NCBI RefSeq assembly: GCF_031157525.1
Contig: NZ_JAVIXR010000001.1
Coordinates: 310,001-374,000 of the forward strand
Length of the DNA: 64,000 nt
Direction: 5' to 3'
Source: Marinobacter sediminicola
GTDB lineage: Bacteria > Pseudomonadota > Gammaproteobacteria > Pseudomonadales > Oleiphilaceae
The notes under the pieces: model-generated
Told to the model about the DNA's origin: nothing
Database searches by the model: none
Seen by the model: the letters and a program-made list of their open reading frames with translations, nothing else
Position numbers and translations under genes: made by a program
Shown: piece by piece, positions 57,799-64,000 of the stretch
Layout: the number at the start of each line of letters is the position of its first letter
Position numbering within the stretch: position 1 is the stretch's first letter

Positions 57799-59601
57799 AT
57801 GCGCAGTCATTATTGCGGTGGGATCAACGAATCTCACATTGATCAGGAAGTTACACTTTGCGGATGGGTACACCGCCGCCGCGACCATGGTGGGGTTATC
57901 TTCCTTGATCTGCGCGACCGGGACGGTATTGCGCAAGTTGTGGTAGACCCGGACACTGAGGAAAGCTTCGCGCTCGCCGAAAAGGTGCGCAGTGAATACG
58001 TGGTGAAGGTTACCGGGTTGGTTCGTCGGCGGCCCTCCGGCACTGAGAACAGCAATATGTCCACAGGCCAGGTTGAGCTGCTTGGCAAAGAAGTGACCAT
58101 CCTGAACGCTGCAGCAACACCGCCGTTCCCATTGGATGAGCACGTAGACGTAGGCGAAGACGTTCGCCTGCGCTACCGCTTTGTGGACCTGCGCCGCCCG
58201 GAAATGCTGAACCGTCTGCGCTTCCGTTCACGGGTTACCAGTTATATCCGTAACTACCTCGACAGTAACGGCTTCATGGATGTGGAAACCCCCATTCTAA
58301 CCCGTGCAACGCCGGAGGGTGCCCGCGACTATCTGGTGCCCAGCCGCACCCACGAAGGTTCATTCTTTGCGCTTCCGCAATCGCCTCAGTTATTCAAGCA
58401 GATGCTGATGGTGTCGGGTGTGGATCGCTATTATCAGATTGCCAAGTGTTTCCGCGATGAAGATTTGCGTGCCGATCGCCAGCCTGAATTTACCCAGGTG
58501 GATATCGAGGCATCATTCATCAACGAAGAAGATTTGATGAGCTTGAACGAGGGCATGATTCGCGCTCTGTTCAAAGATGTTATGGATGTTGAATTGCCGG
58601 CGTTCCCGCGGATGCCTTACGCAGAAGCAATGGATCGTTTCGGCAGTGACAAGCCGGATCTGCGTATTCCTCTTGAGCTTCAGGATGTCGGCGACCTGGT
58701 TGCTGGTGTTGATTTCAAGGTGTTTGCCGGCCCGGCAAATGATCCAAAAGGCCGTGTTGCAGCCCTGCGCGTGCCCAAGGGCGGCGAGTTGAGCCGTAAG
58801 CAGATCGACGAATACACCAAGTTTGTTGGTATATACGGTGCAAAGGGCTTGGCGTACATCAAGGTGAACGAGCTGGCCAAAGGCGTGGAAGGCTTGCAGT
58901 CGCCCATCGTTAAGTTCCTTGGTGACGAAGTTGCCATGGCCGTGATTGAGCGTACGGGTGCTGAAGACGGCGATATCGTGTTCTTCGGCGCAGACAAAAC
59001 TACGGTTGTTAACGAAGCGCTCGGCGCGCTGCGCATCCGTGTTGGCCATGACCTGAAATTGCTTACCTGCGAGTGGGCACCTATGTGGGTAGTGGACTTC
59101 CCGATGTTTGAAGTTCTGCCGGACGGCGGACTGACTGCCATTCACCACCCGTTCACGGCGCCAAGCTGCAGCCCGGAAGAGTTGGCTAAAAATCCGGAAA
59201 CTGCCTTGTCACGCGCCTACGACATGGTTCTTAACGGAACCGAGTTGGGTGGTGGTTCTATTCGTATTCACAATGACACAATGCAGAAAGAAGTGTTCCG
59301 CATTCTGGGCATTAGTGAAGAAGAATCTCGTGCCAAGTTCGGGTTCCTGCTGGACGCACTCAAATACGGTTGCCCGCCCCATGGTGGCTTAGCGTTCGGT
59401 CTGGATCGTCTGATCATGTTGATGACAGGTTCCAGCTCGATTCGGGACGTGATTGCCTTCCCGAAAACCCAGAGTGCAACCTGCCTGATGACACAGGCAC
59501 CGGGCGAGGTAGATGAAAAGCAGCTGCGTGAGCTGCACATCCGCTTGCGTAAGCCGGTAAAGACCGTTGAAGGCAAAGCGCCAACCACTGGCGAAGAGTA
59601 A
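57799..59601 (+). CDS. aspS: Aspartyl-tRNA synthetase
   Basis: AspS charges tRNA-Asp. The 600-residue protein has the N-terminal OB anticodon-binding domain ([26 protein letters not shown]), class II motifs [31 protein letters not shown], a large GAD insertion, and [25 protein letters not shown] near the C-terminus, all of the bacterial type. It is not possible by eye to say whether the enzyme also charges tRNA-Asn. ruvC follows by 24 bases. Confidence 0.97.
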   Translation: MRSHYCGGINESHIDQEVTLCGWVHRRRDHGGVIFLDLRDRDGIAQVVVDPDTEESFALAEKVRSEYVVKVTGLVRRRPSGTENSNMSTGQVELLGKEVTILNAAATPPFPLDEHVDVGEDVRLRYRFVDLRRPEMLNRLRFRSRVTSYIRNYLDSNGFMDVETPILTRATPEGARDYLVPSRTHEGSFFALPQSPQLFKQMLMVSGVDRYYQIAKCFRDEDLRADRQPEFTQVDIEASFINEEDLMSLNEGMIRALFKDVMDVELPAFPRMPYAEAMDRFGSDKPDLRIPLELQDVGDLVAGVDFKVFAGPANDPKGRVAALRVPKGGELSRKQIDEYTKFVGIYGAKGLAYIKVNELAKGVEGLQSPIVKFLGDEVAMAVIERTGAEDGDIVFFGADKTTVVNEALGALRIRVGHDLKLLTCEWAPMWVVDFPMFEVLPDGGLTAIHHPFTAPSCSPEELAKNPETALSRAYDMVLNGTELGGGSIRIHNDTMQKEVFRILGISEEESRAKFGFLLDALKYGCPPHGGLAFGLDRLIMLMTGSSSIRDVIAFPKTQSATCLMTQAPGEVDEKQLRELHIRLRKPVKTVEGKAPTTGEE

Positions 59602-59625
59602 ATAAGGCAATAACAGGGCTCTGAT

Positions 59626-60153
59626 GTGGCAATTATTCTGGGTGTCGATCCCGGCTCAAGGATCACCGGTTACGGTATTATCCGTGCCGAGGGCCGGCAC
59701 ATAGAATATATCGACAGTGGTTGCATCCGCATGGGTGAAAAACCCATGCCGGAGCGCCTGAAAATCATCTTTCAGAGCTTGGTGAGTCTGATTGCCGAAT
59801 ACCAGCCACAGGAATTTGCCATTGAGCAGGTTTTTATGGCTCGAAACCCGGATTCAGCTCTCAAGCTTGGGCAGGCCCGTGGTGCGGCTATTGTTGGTGC
59901 CGCAACCAGTGGTCTCGCTGTTCACGAATACTCAGCCCGACAGGTCAAGCAGGCGGTGGTTGGCAAGGGCGGTGCCGAAAAGTCCCAAGTCCAGCACATG
60001 GTTCAGGTGTTGCTGTCACTCTCCCGTAAACCCCAAGCAGACGCTGCCGATGCGTTAGCTATCGCGTTGTGTCATGCGCACATGAATCAAAGCATACTGA
60101 GAGTGGCAGGTGGTGCGGGTAAGGCGCGCAGTGGGCGCGTGCGACAACAATAA
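59626..60153 (+). CDS. ruvC: Holliday junction endonuclease RuvC
   Basis: RuvC resolves Holliday junctions. The 175-residue protein begins with [16 protein letters not shown], whose aspartate is catalytic, and has the [23 protein letters not shown] and [14 protein letters not shown] segments that carry the other acidic residues. The start is GTG. In E. coli ruvC lies with ruvAB as here. 30 bases separate it from ruvA. Confidence 0.96.
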   Translation: MAIILGVDPGSRITGYGIIRAEGRHIEYIDSGCIRMGEKPMPERLKIIFQSLVSLIAEYQPQEFAIEQVFMARNPDSALKLGQARGAAIVGAATSGLAVHEYSARQVKQAVVGKGGAEKSQVQHMVQVLLSLSRKPQADAADALAIALCHAHMNQSILRVAGGAGKARSGRVRQQ

Positions 60154-60183
60154 ACTGCTCTACGGAGCGGCAGGAGGCAATCC

Positions 60184-60813
60184 TTGATAGGTCGTATCCG
60201 AGGTATTCTGGTCGAAAAAACACCCGGGCAAGCGTTGGTCGAATGTGGCGGTCTGGGTTACGAAGTTGATATTCCTTTCACTGCTTTCTATCACCTGCCA
60301 GAACCCGGGCAGGAGGTTACCCTTCATACACATTTCGTCGTTCGAGAAGACGTTCAAAGCCTGTATGGATTTGCTTCAAGGCTTGATCGGGATCTATTTC
60401 GGTTGCTGATTAAAGTGAACGGTGTAGGTCCTAAGATGGCTGCCGGTATTCTTTCAGGGTTGGAGGCGCAGCAGTTTATTCATTGCGTGGAGGCTCGTGA
60501 CATCAAGTCATTGGTAAAGCTGCCGGGTGTCGGCAAGAAGACAGCTGAGCGCCTGCTGATTGAGATGCCAGACCGCATCAAGCAGCTTGAAGGGCAGTTT
60601 ATACCTGCATCTGCAGGTACAGAGGCGGGTGCAGCAGACTCAGCCCAGCATGCAATGTCCTCACACAATCCTGCCGACGAAGCAGAGGCGGCGCTCATAG
60701 CACTTGGGTATAAACCTCAGGAAGCTGCGCGGGCAATTAGCAAGGTGGCAAAAGAGGGGGTGACCAGTGAGGCCCTGATTCGTCTGGCCCTGCGCAATAT
60801 GATACCTGTTTGA
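60184..60813 (+). CDS. ruvA: Holliday junction branch migration protein RuvA
   Basis: RuvA binds Holliday junctions and docks RuvB. The 209-residue protein has the N-terminal OB domain with [29 protein letters not shown], two helix-hairpin-helix motifs ([17 protein letters not shown] and [19 protein letters not shown]), a flexible acidic linker, and a C-terminal RuvB-binding three-helix domain ending LIRLALRNM. The start is TTG with GGAGG nearby. A gap of about 140 bases precedes ruvB, longer than usual. Confidence 0.96.
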   Translation: MIGRIRGILVEKTPGQALVECGGLGYEVDIPFTAFYHLPEPGQEVTLHTHFVVREDVQSLYGFASRLDRDLFRLLIKVNGVGPKMAAGILSGLEAQQFIHCVEARDIKSLVKLPGVGKKTAERLLIEMPDRIKQLEGQFIPASAGTEAGAADSAQHAMSSHNPADEAEAALIALGYKPQEAARAISKVAKEGVTSEALIRLALRNMIPV

Positions 60814-60952
60814 TGACGTGACTTTAATATGTAGCCTGTATGGCGCCAAACCTGTAGAGAGCGTAACGTGACACGCAGGTGGCTGTTTGTACAATTGGGT
60901 CACTTTTGGTTTTAAGTGGCAGTCTATTGATTCCCGATAAGCGGATAAGTTC

Positions 60953-61990
60953 ATGATTGAATCCGACCGACTGATCTCAGCCAGGGCCGGTGACAACGAA
61001 GAGGTTCAGGATCGCGCTATCCGGCCAACGTTGCTTGCGGAGTATGTTGGGCAGCCCGCGGTGCGGGAACAGATGGATATCTTTATCTCGGCGGCTCGCG
61101 GTCGTCGGGAAGCCTTGGACCATGTGCTGATCTTCGGGCCTCCAGGGCTGGGGAAAACAACCTTAGCCAATATCATTGCCAACGAGATGGGCGTGTCGAT
61201 AAAGACAACGTCCGGGCCGGTGCTTGAAAAGGCCGGAGATCTCGCGGCCATGCTGACTAATCTGGAAGAGGGCGATGTTCTCTTCATTGATGAGATCCAC
61301 CGCCTGAGCGCTGTGGTAGAAGAAATACTCTACCCGGCGATGGAAGACTATCAGCTGGATATCATGATTGGTGAGGGGCCTGCAGCGCGTTCGATCAAGC
61401 TGGATTTACCGCCTTTTACACTGGTGGGTGCAACCACTCGGGCTGGCCTGCTGACATCTCCGTTGAGGGATCGATTCGGAATCGTTCAACGTCTGGAATT
61501 TTATAATACGGCGGATCTCACGCACATTGTTGGTCGCTCAGCGCGGCTTTCCGGTGTTGATATGGATGAAGAGGGCGCCTACGAAATAGCGCACCGCTCC
61601 AGAGGCACGCCCCGGATAGCCAATCGGCTGTTGCGGCGGGTGAGAGATTACGCGGAAGTACGAGCGGATGGCCACATCAATGCAGCGATAGCCGATCAGG
61701 CCTTGAACATGCTGAAGGTAGATAGTCAGGGCTTTGATCACATGGACCGTCGACTGCTGCTAGCGATGATCGAAAAGTTTGATGGCGGACCAGTGGGCGT
61801 AGAAAGCCTGGCGGCAGCAATCAGTGAAGAGCGCGGAACCATCGAGGATGTTCTCGAACCGTTTCTGATTCAGCAGGGCTTTATGGTGCGTACACCCCGA
61901 GGTCGCATGGTGACATCCCACGCGTACCAGCATTTTGGCATTGTGCCGCAAGCACCGGATGCCCCTGCCTCTGAAGGGGGTGTTCTTTGA
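60953..61990 (+). CDS. ruvB: Holliday junction branch migration helicase RuvB
   Basis: RuvB is the AAA+ motor for branch migration. The 345-residue protein shows [13 protein letters not shown], the Walker [20 protein letters not shown] (about 59-65), Walker [10 protein letters not shown], the [19 protein letters not shown] sensor region, and the C-terminal winged-helix domain (about 265-330). Its stop overlaps the ybgC start by 4 bases (TTGA). Confidence 0.98.
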   Translation: MIESDRLISARAGDNEEVQDRAIRPTLLAEYVGQPAVREQMDIFISAARGRREALDHVLIFGPPGLGKTTLANIIANEMGVSIKTTSGPVLEKAGDLAAMLTNLEEGDVLFIDEIHRLSAVVEEILYPAMEDYQLDIMIGEGPAARSIKLDLPPFTLVGATTRAGLLTSPLRDRFGIVQRLEFYNTADLTHIVGRSARLSGVDMDEEGAYEIAHRSRGTPRIANRLLRRVRDYAEVRADGHINAAIADQALNMLKVDSQGFDHMDRRLLLAMIEKFDGGPVGVESLAAAISEERGTIEDVLEPFLIQQGFMVRTPRGRMVTSHAYQHFGIVPQAPDAPASEGGVL

Positions 61991-62421
61991 GCGGGGGCGA
62001 GGCAGCTGCAACCTTTGCGCTGCCAATCCGGGTATATATTGAAGATACAGACGCCGGCGGCATTGTTTATCATGCGCGTTACCTGCATTACATGGAGCGC
62101 GCACGCACGGAGTGGGTGCGAAGTTGTGGGGTAGGGCTTCGGGCGGGGTTGGCTGAAAACATAAGCTATGTAGTACAACGTTTGTCGATTCACTACGCCA
62201 TTCCAGCCATGCTGGATGATGAGCTTACCGTTACCGCAGAGCCAGTGGCCTTTGGGCGCGTCTGGATGGATTTCCGTCAACAGGTAGTGCGGGTAAAAGA
62301 TGGCAAAAATTTGTGTGAGGCAAGCGTACGAGTTGCCTGTATAGCACTTGATAGTGGGCGCCCAAGGCGCTTACCTGAAAACATGCTGGAGCTTTTGGGG
62401 CATAACTGCCCAAAGCTTTAA
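61987..62421 (+). CDS. ybgC: Acyl-CoA thioesterase YbgC of the Tol-Pal locus
   Basis: The 144-residue hot-dog-fold protein has [29 protein letters not shown], the catalytic Asp motif of the 4-hydroxybenzoyl-CoA thioesterase family. YbgC is the first gene of the tol-pal cluster in most gammaproteobacteria; its physiological substrate is not settled. TTG start overlaps the ruvB stop by 4 bases, which couples the ruv and tol genes in this genome. tolQ follows. Confidence 0.95.
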   Translation: MSGGEAAATFALPIRVYIEDTDAGGIVYHARYLHYMERARTEWVRSCGVGLRAGLAENISYVVQRLSIHYAIPAMLDDELTVTAEPVAFGRVWMDFRQQVVRVKDGKNLCEASVRVACIALDSGRPRRLPENMLELLGHNCPKL

Positions 62422-62455
62422 AATCGAAACAAAACACGAAATAACCCAGGAGTAA

Positions 62456-63148
62456 GTGGTGGATTCGGAACTGTCAGTCTGGAGTCTGATTGCAAATGCC
62501 GGTGTGTTGGTTCAGCTGGTTATGTTGTTACTTGCCGCTGCATCGGTAATGTCCTGGGCGCTTATTTTTCAGCGCTTGCAGGTATTTCGCAAAGCCCGAC
62601 AGGCGCAGTTGGCGTTTGAAGAGCGCTTCTGGTCTGGCATGGATCTGGGGCAACTCTACCGTGAGGTAAATGCCGAGCCCACGCCTTTCTCGGGCATGGA
62701 AGCCTTATTCCGTGCCGGCTTCAAAGAGTTCTCGAGGCTTCGCCAGCAAAGCCGCGATGCCGATGCCGTTATGGAGGGCACGCAGCGCGCTATGCGGGTG
62801 GCATTCTCCCGTGAGCAAGAGCGACTGGAAACCCACTTGCCGTTTTTAGCAACGGTAGGCTCAACAAGCCCCTATGTAGGTCTGTTTGGCACTGTGTGGG
62901 GCATTATGAACTCGTTTCGGGGGTTGGCCCAGGTTCAGCAGGCCACGCTAGCAACGGTTGCGCCGGGCATCTCGGAAGCCCTGATTGCAACGGCCATGGG
63001 TTTGTTCGCAGCGATTCCAGCGGTTATCGCGTACAACCGGTTTTCCGCTAAATCAGATGCGCTGCTCAAAAACTACGAAACCTTCGCCGAAGAATTTTCC
63101 AGCATTCTGCATCGCCGTGTCCACAGCGCCGAGAAGGGCGCAGCTTGA
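62456..63148 (+). CDS. tolQ: Tol-Pal system proton channel subunit TolQ
   Basis: TolQ, with TolR, energises the Tol-Pal envelope-constriction machinery. The 230-residue protein has three membrane segments: about 10-32 (LIANAGVLVQLVMLLLAAASVMSWALI), and the pair with TVGSTSPYVGLFGTVWGIMNSF and GISEALIATAMGLFAAIPAVI. Start is GTG, with AGGAG upstream; a second GTG three bases on is possible. It is distinct from the exbB gene at 33 kb. tolR follows after 34 bases. Confidence 0.96.
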   Translation: MVDSELSVWSLIANAGVLVQLVMLLLAAASVMSWALIFQRLQVFRKARQAQLAFEERFWSGMDLGQLYREVNAEPTPFSGMEALFRAGFKEFSRLRQQSRDADAVMEGTQRAMRVAFSREQERLETHLPFLATVGSTSPYVGLFGTVWGIMNSFRGLAQVQQATLATVAPGISEALIATAMGLFAAIPAVIAYNRFSAKSDALLKNYETFAEEFSSILHRRVHSAEKGAA

Positions 63149-63182
63149 TGATATTTACGGTTAACAGACGGAGCACAGCGCT

Positions 63183-63629
63183 ATGAAAGGCATGGGGATG
63201 ATGCCCGAAAACCGCAAGAAGCCGATGTCGGAAATCAACGTTGTTCCGTACATCGATGTGATGCTGGTGCTATTGATTATCTTCATGGTGACGGCACCTA
63301 TGCTTACCCAGGGCGTTAAGGTTGATCTTCCGGAGACATCGTCTGCGCCAATTACCGCCGACAAAAATGTGGAATCCATCATAGTGTCGGTGGACTCAAA
63401 TGGTGCCTATTACGTGGAAGTGGGAGATAAGGGGAGTGATCCAATGCCCCTGGCTGAAGTTCGAGCGCAGGTGGCAAAAATTCTTTCCCAAAGAACCTCC
63501 AGCGAAATTCTTGTGCGTGGTGATGAAAACGTTGATTACGGCACCGTTGTTCGCTTGATGGCGGCTTTACAGGGTGCAGGTGCAACCAGCATAGGGTTGA
63601 TTACCGATTCAGCCCCGGACGAAACGTGA
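63183..63629 (+). CDS. tolR: Tol-Pal system protein TolR
   Basis: TolR forms the proton-conducting partner of TolQ. This 148-residue protein has a basic cytoplasmic N-terminus (PENRKKPMSEINVVPYID), one membrane helix with the essential Asp in VVPYIDVMLVLLIIFMVTAPML, and a periplasmic domain resembling ExbD. It sits between tolQ and tolA as usual; 22 bases separate it from tolA. Confidence 0.96.
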   Translation: MKGMGMMPENRKKPMSEINVVPYIDVMLVLLIIFMVTAPMLTQGVKVDLPETSSAPITADKNVESIIVSVDSNGAYYVEVGDKGSDPMPLAEVRAQVAKILSQRTSSEILVRGDENVDYGTVVRLMAALQGAGATSIGLITDSAPDET

Positions 63630-63651
63630 CACCAGCGCAGGCGGATTTGTT

Positions 63652-64000
63652 GTGAAAGGTCAGGAACGGGAATACACCAGCACCGGAGTGCCGCCCTGGC
63701 GGTCGCCAGTTGCGCTCTCAGTGGCTTTGCATCTGCTCATTGCTGGCGTGGCTCTGGCTGGTTGGTCGTGGTCGAATCCTATTAAGGAGCCGCCTCCCAG
63801 TAGTATTTCGGCGCGTCTGATCACCCAGCAGAAGCCTGAGCCAAGCCCGGTTGTGGAGCCGGTTGACCAGCCAGACAGAGAGCAGGAACGTAAAGAGCTG
63901 GAAAAGCAGAAGCAGGCGGAATTGCAGCAGCGCCAGAAAGAAGAAGAGGCGCGTAAAGCAGCCGAGAAGAAAAAGCGCGAAGAAGCCAAGCGCAAAGCCG
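63652..64000 (+). CDS. tolA: Tol-Pal system protein TolA, 5' part (runs off right edge)
   Basis: From GTG at 63652 the frame is open to the window edge, giving about 116 residues. Seen are a short cytoplasmic segment, one membrane helix around residues 20-42 (SPVALSVALHLLIAGVALAG), a Pro-rich stretch with KPEPSPVVEPVDQP, and the beginning of a long Lys/Glu/Ala-rich helix (RKELEKQKQAELQQRQKEEEARK), the TolA domain II hallmark. TolA bridges TolQR to the outer-membrane Pal/TolB side. The C-terminal domain III and gene end are outside the window. An apparent frame on the opposite strand here is only a shadow. Confidence 0.92.
   Translation, partial: MKGQEREYTSTGVPPWRSPVALSVALHLLIAGVALAGWSWSNPIKEPPPSSISARLITQQKPEPSPVVEPVDQPDREQERKELEKQKQAELQQRQKEEEARKAAEKKKREEAKRKA

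Noticed and set aside
63660-63995. Minus-strand frame opposite tolA start
   Set aside because: It is the complement of the tolA Lys/Glu/Ala coding sequence; the Ser/Phe/Cys-rich translation is typical of such shadows.

Overview
The window is a contiguous, chromosomal, housekeeping stretch from a gammaproteobacterium. Protein character and gene order (comEC-exbB-exbD-msbA-lpxK-ycaR-kdsB-murB, cspD/clpS-clpA/infA/ate-aat-trxB, rluE-nudJ-mnmA-hflD-purB, ruvC-ruvA-ruvB-ybgC-tolQ-tolR-tolA) look most like a marine Marinobacter-type genome. That assignment is inference from family and order knowledge, not from a search. Coding density is very high. I see no rRNA, tRNA, CRISPR array, insertion sequence, prophage or integron.

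Layout. 1-4.4 kb: the 5' part of dsbD leaving the left edge, then epmC-rhlB-pdxB and a small unknown gene. 4.4-9.6 kb: alaA; a glutathione peroxidase with an OhrR-type regulator; a hybrid histidine kinase coupled to a membrane-anchored helical protein. 9.8-17.9 kb: a LysR regulator facing a long leftward operon rluE-nudJ-mnmA-hflD-purB-roxA-GNAT, with cspD upstream on the same strand. 18.2-23.7 kb: clpS-clpA facing infA, ate (bpt), aat and trxB, which brings most of the N-degron pathway together. 23.8-27.9 kb: aguA-aguB-moxR (agmatine to putrescine plus an AAA+ ATPase without its usual partners), a small exported protein and a PilZ protein. 28-30.5 kb: a single Lol permease with lolD, and a DUF2062 protein. 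30.5-39.4 kb: a long rightward envelope operon, comEC to murB. 39.5-47.4 kb: proS, an Lrp/AsnC regulator divergent from leuA, a cold-shock protein, prpE and xseA. 47.6-56.9 kb: guaB-guaA, a phospholipase-D-type lipoprotein, an FNT-family channel, tadA, galE, ugd and a HIT protein. 57-64 kb: a FabR-type regulator divergent from aspS, then the ruv and tol clusters, with tolA running off the right edge.

Genes work together in recognisable groups: envelope building and lipoprotein/LPS export (lol, msbA, lpxK, kdsB, murB, tol), translation quality and modification (epmC, roxA, mnmA, rluE, tadA, aspS, proS), N-end-rule proteolysis (ate, aat, clpS, clpA), GMP synthesis (guaBA), recombination (ruvABC, xseA) and polyamines (aguAB).

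I did not find a convincing undescribed multi-gene system. The observations most worth a second look are the gpx-ohrR pairing, the coupled membrane protein and hybrid kinase, the orphan moxR in the agmatine operon, the single Lol permease, a terminator-like hairpin between guaB and guaA, and several perfect inverted repeats in regulator promoters.
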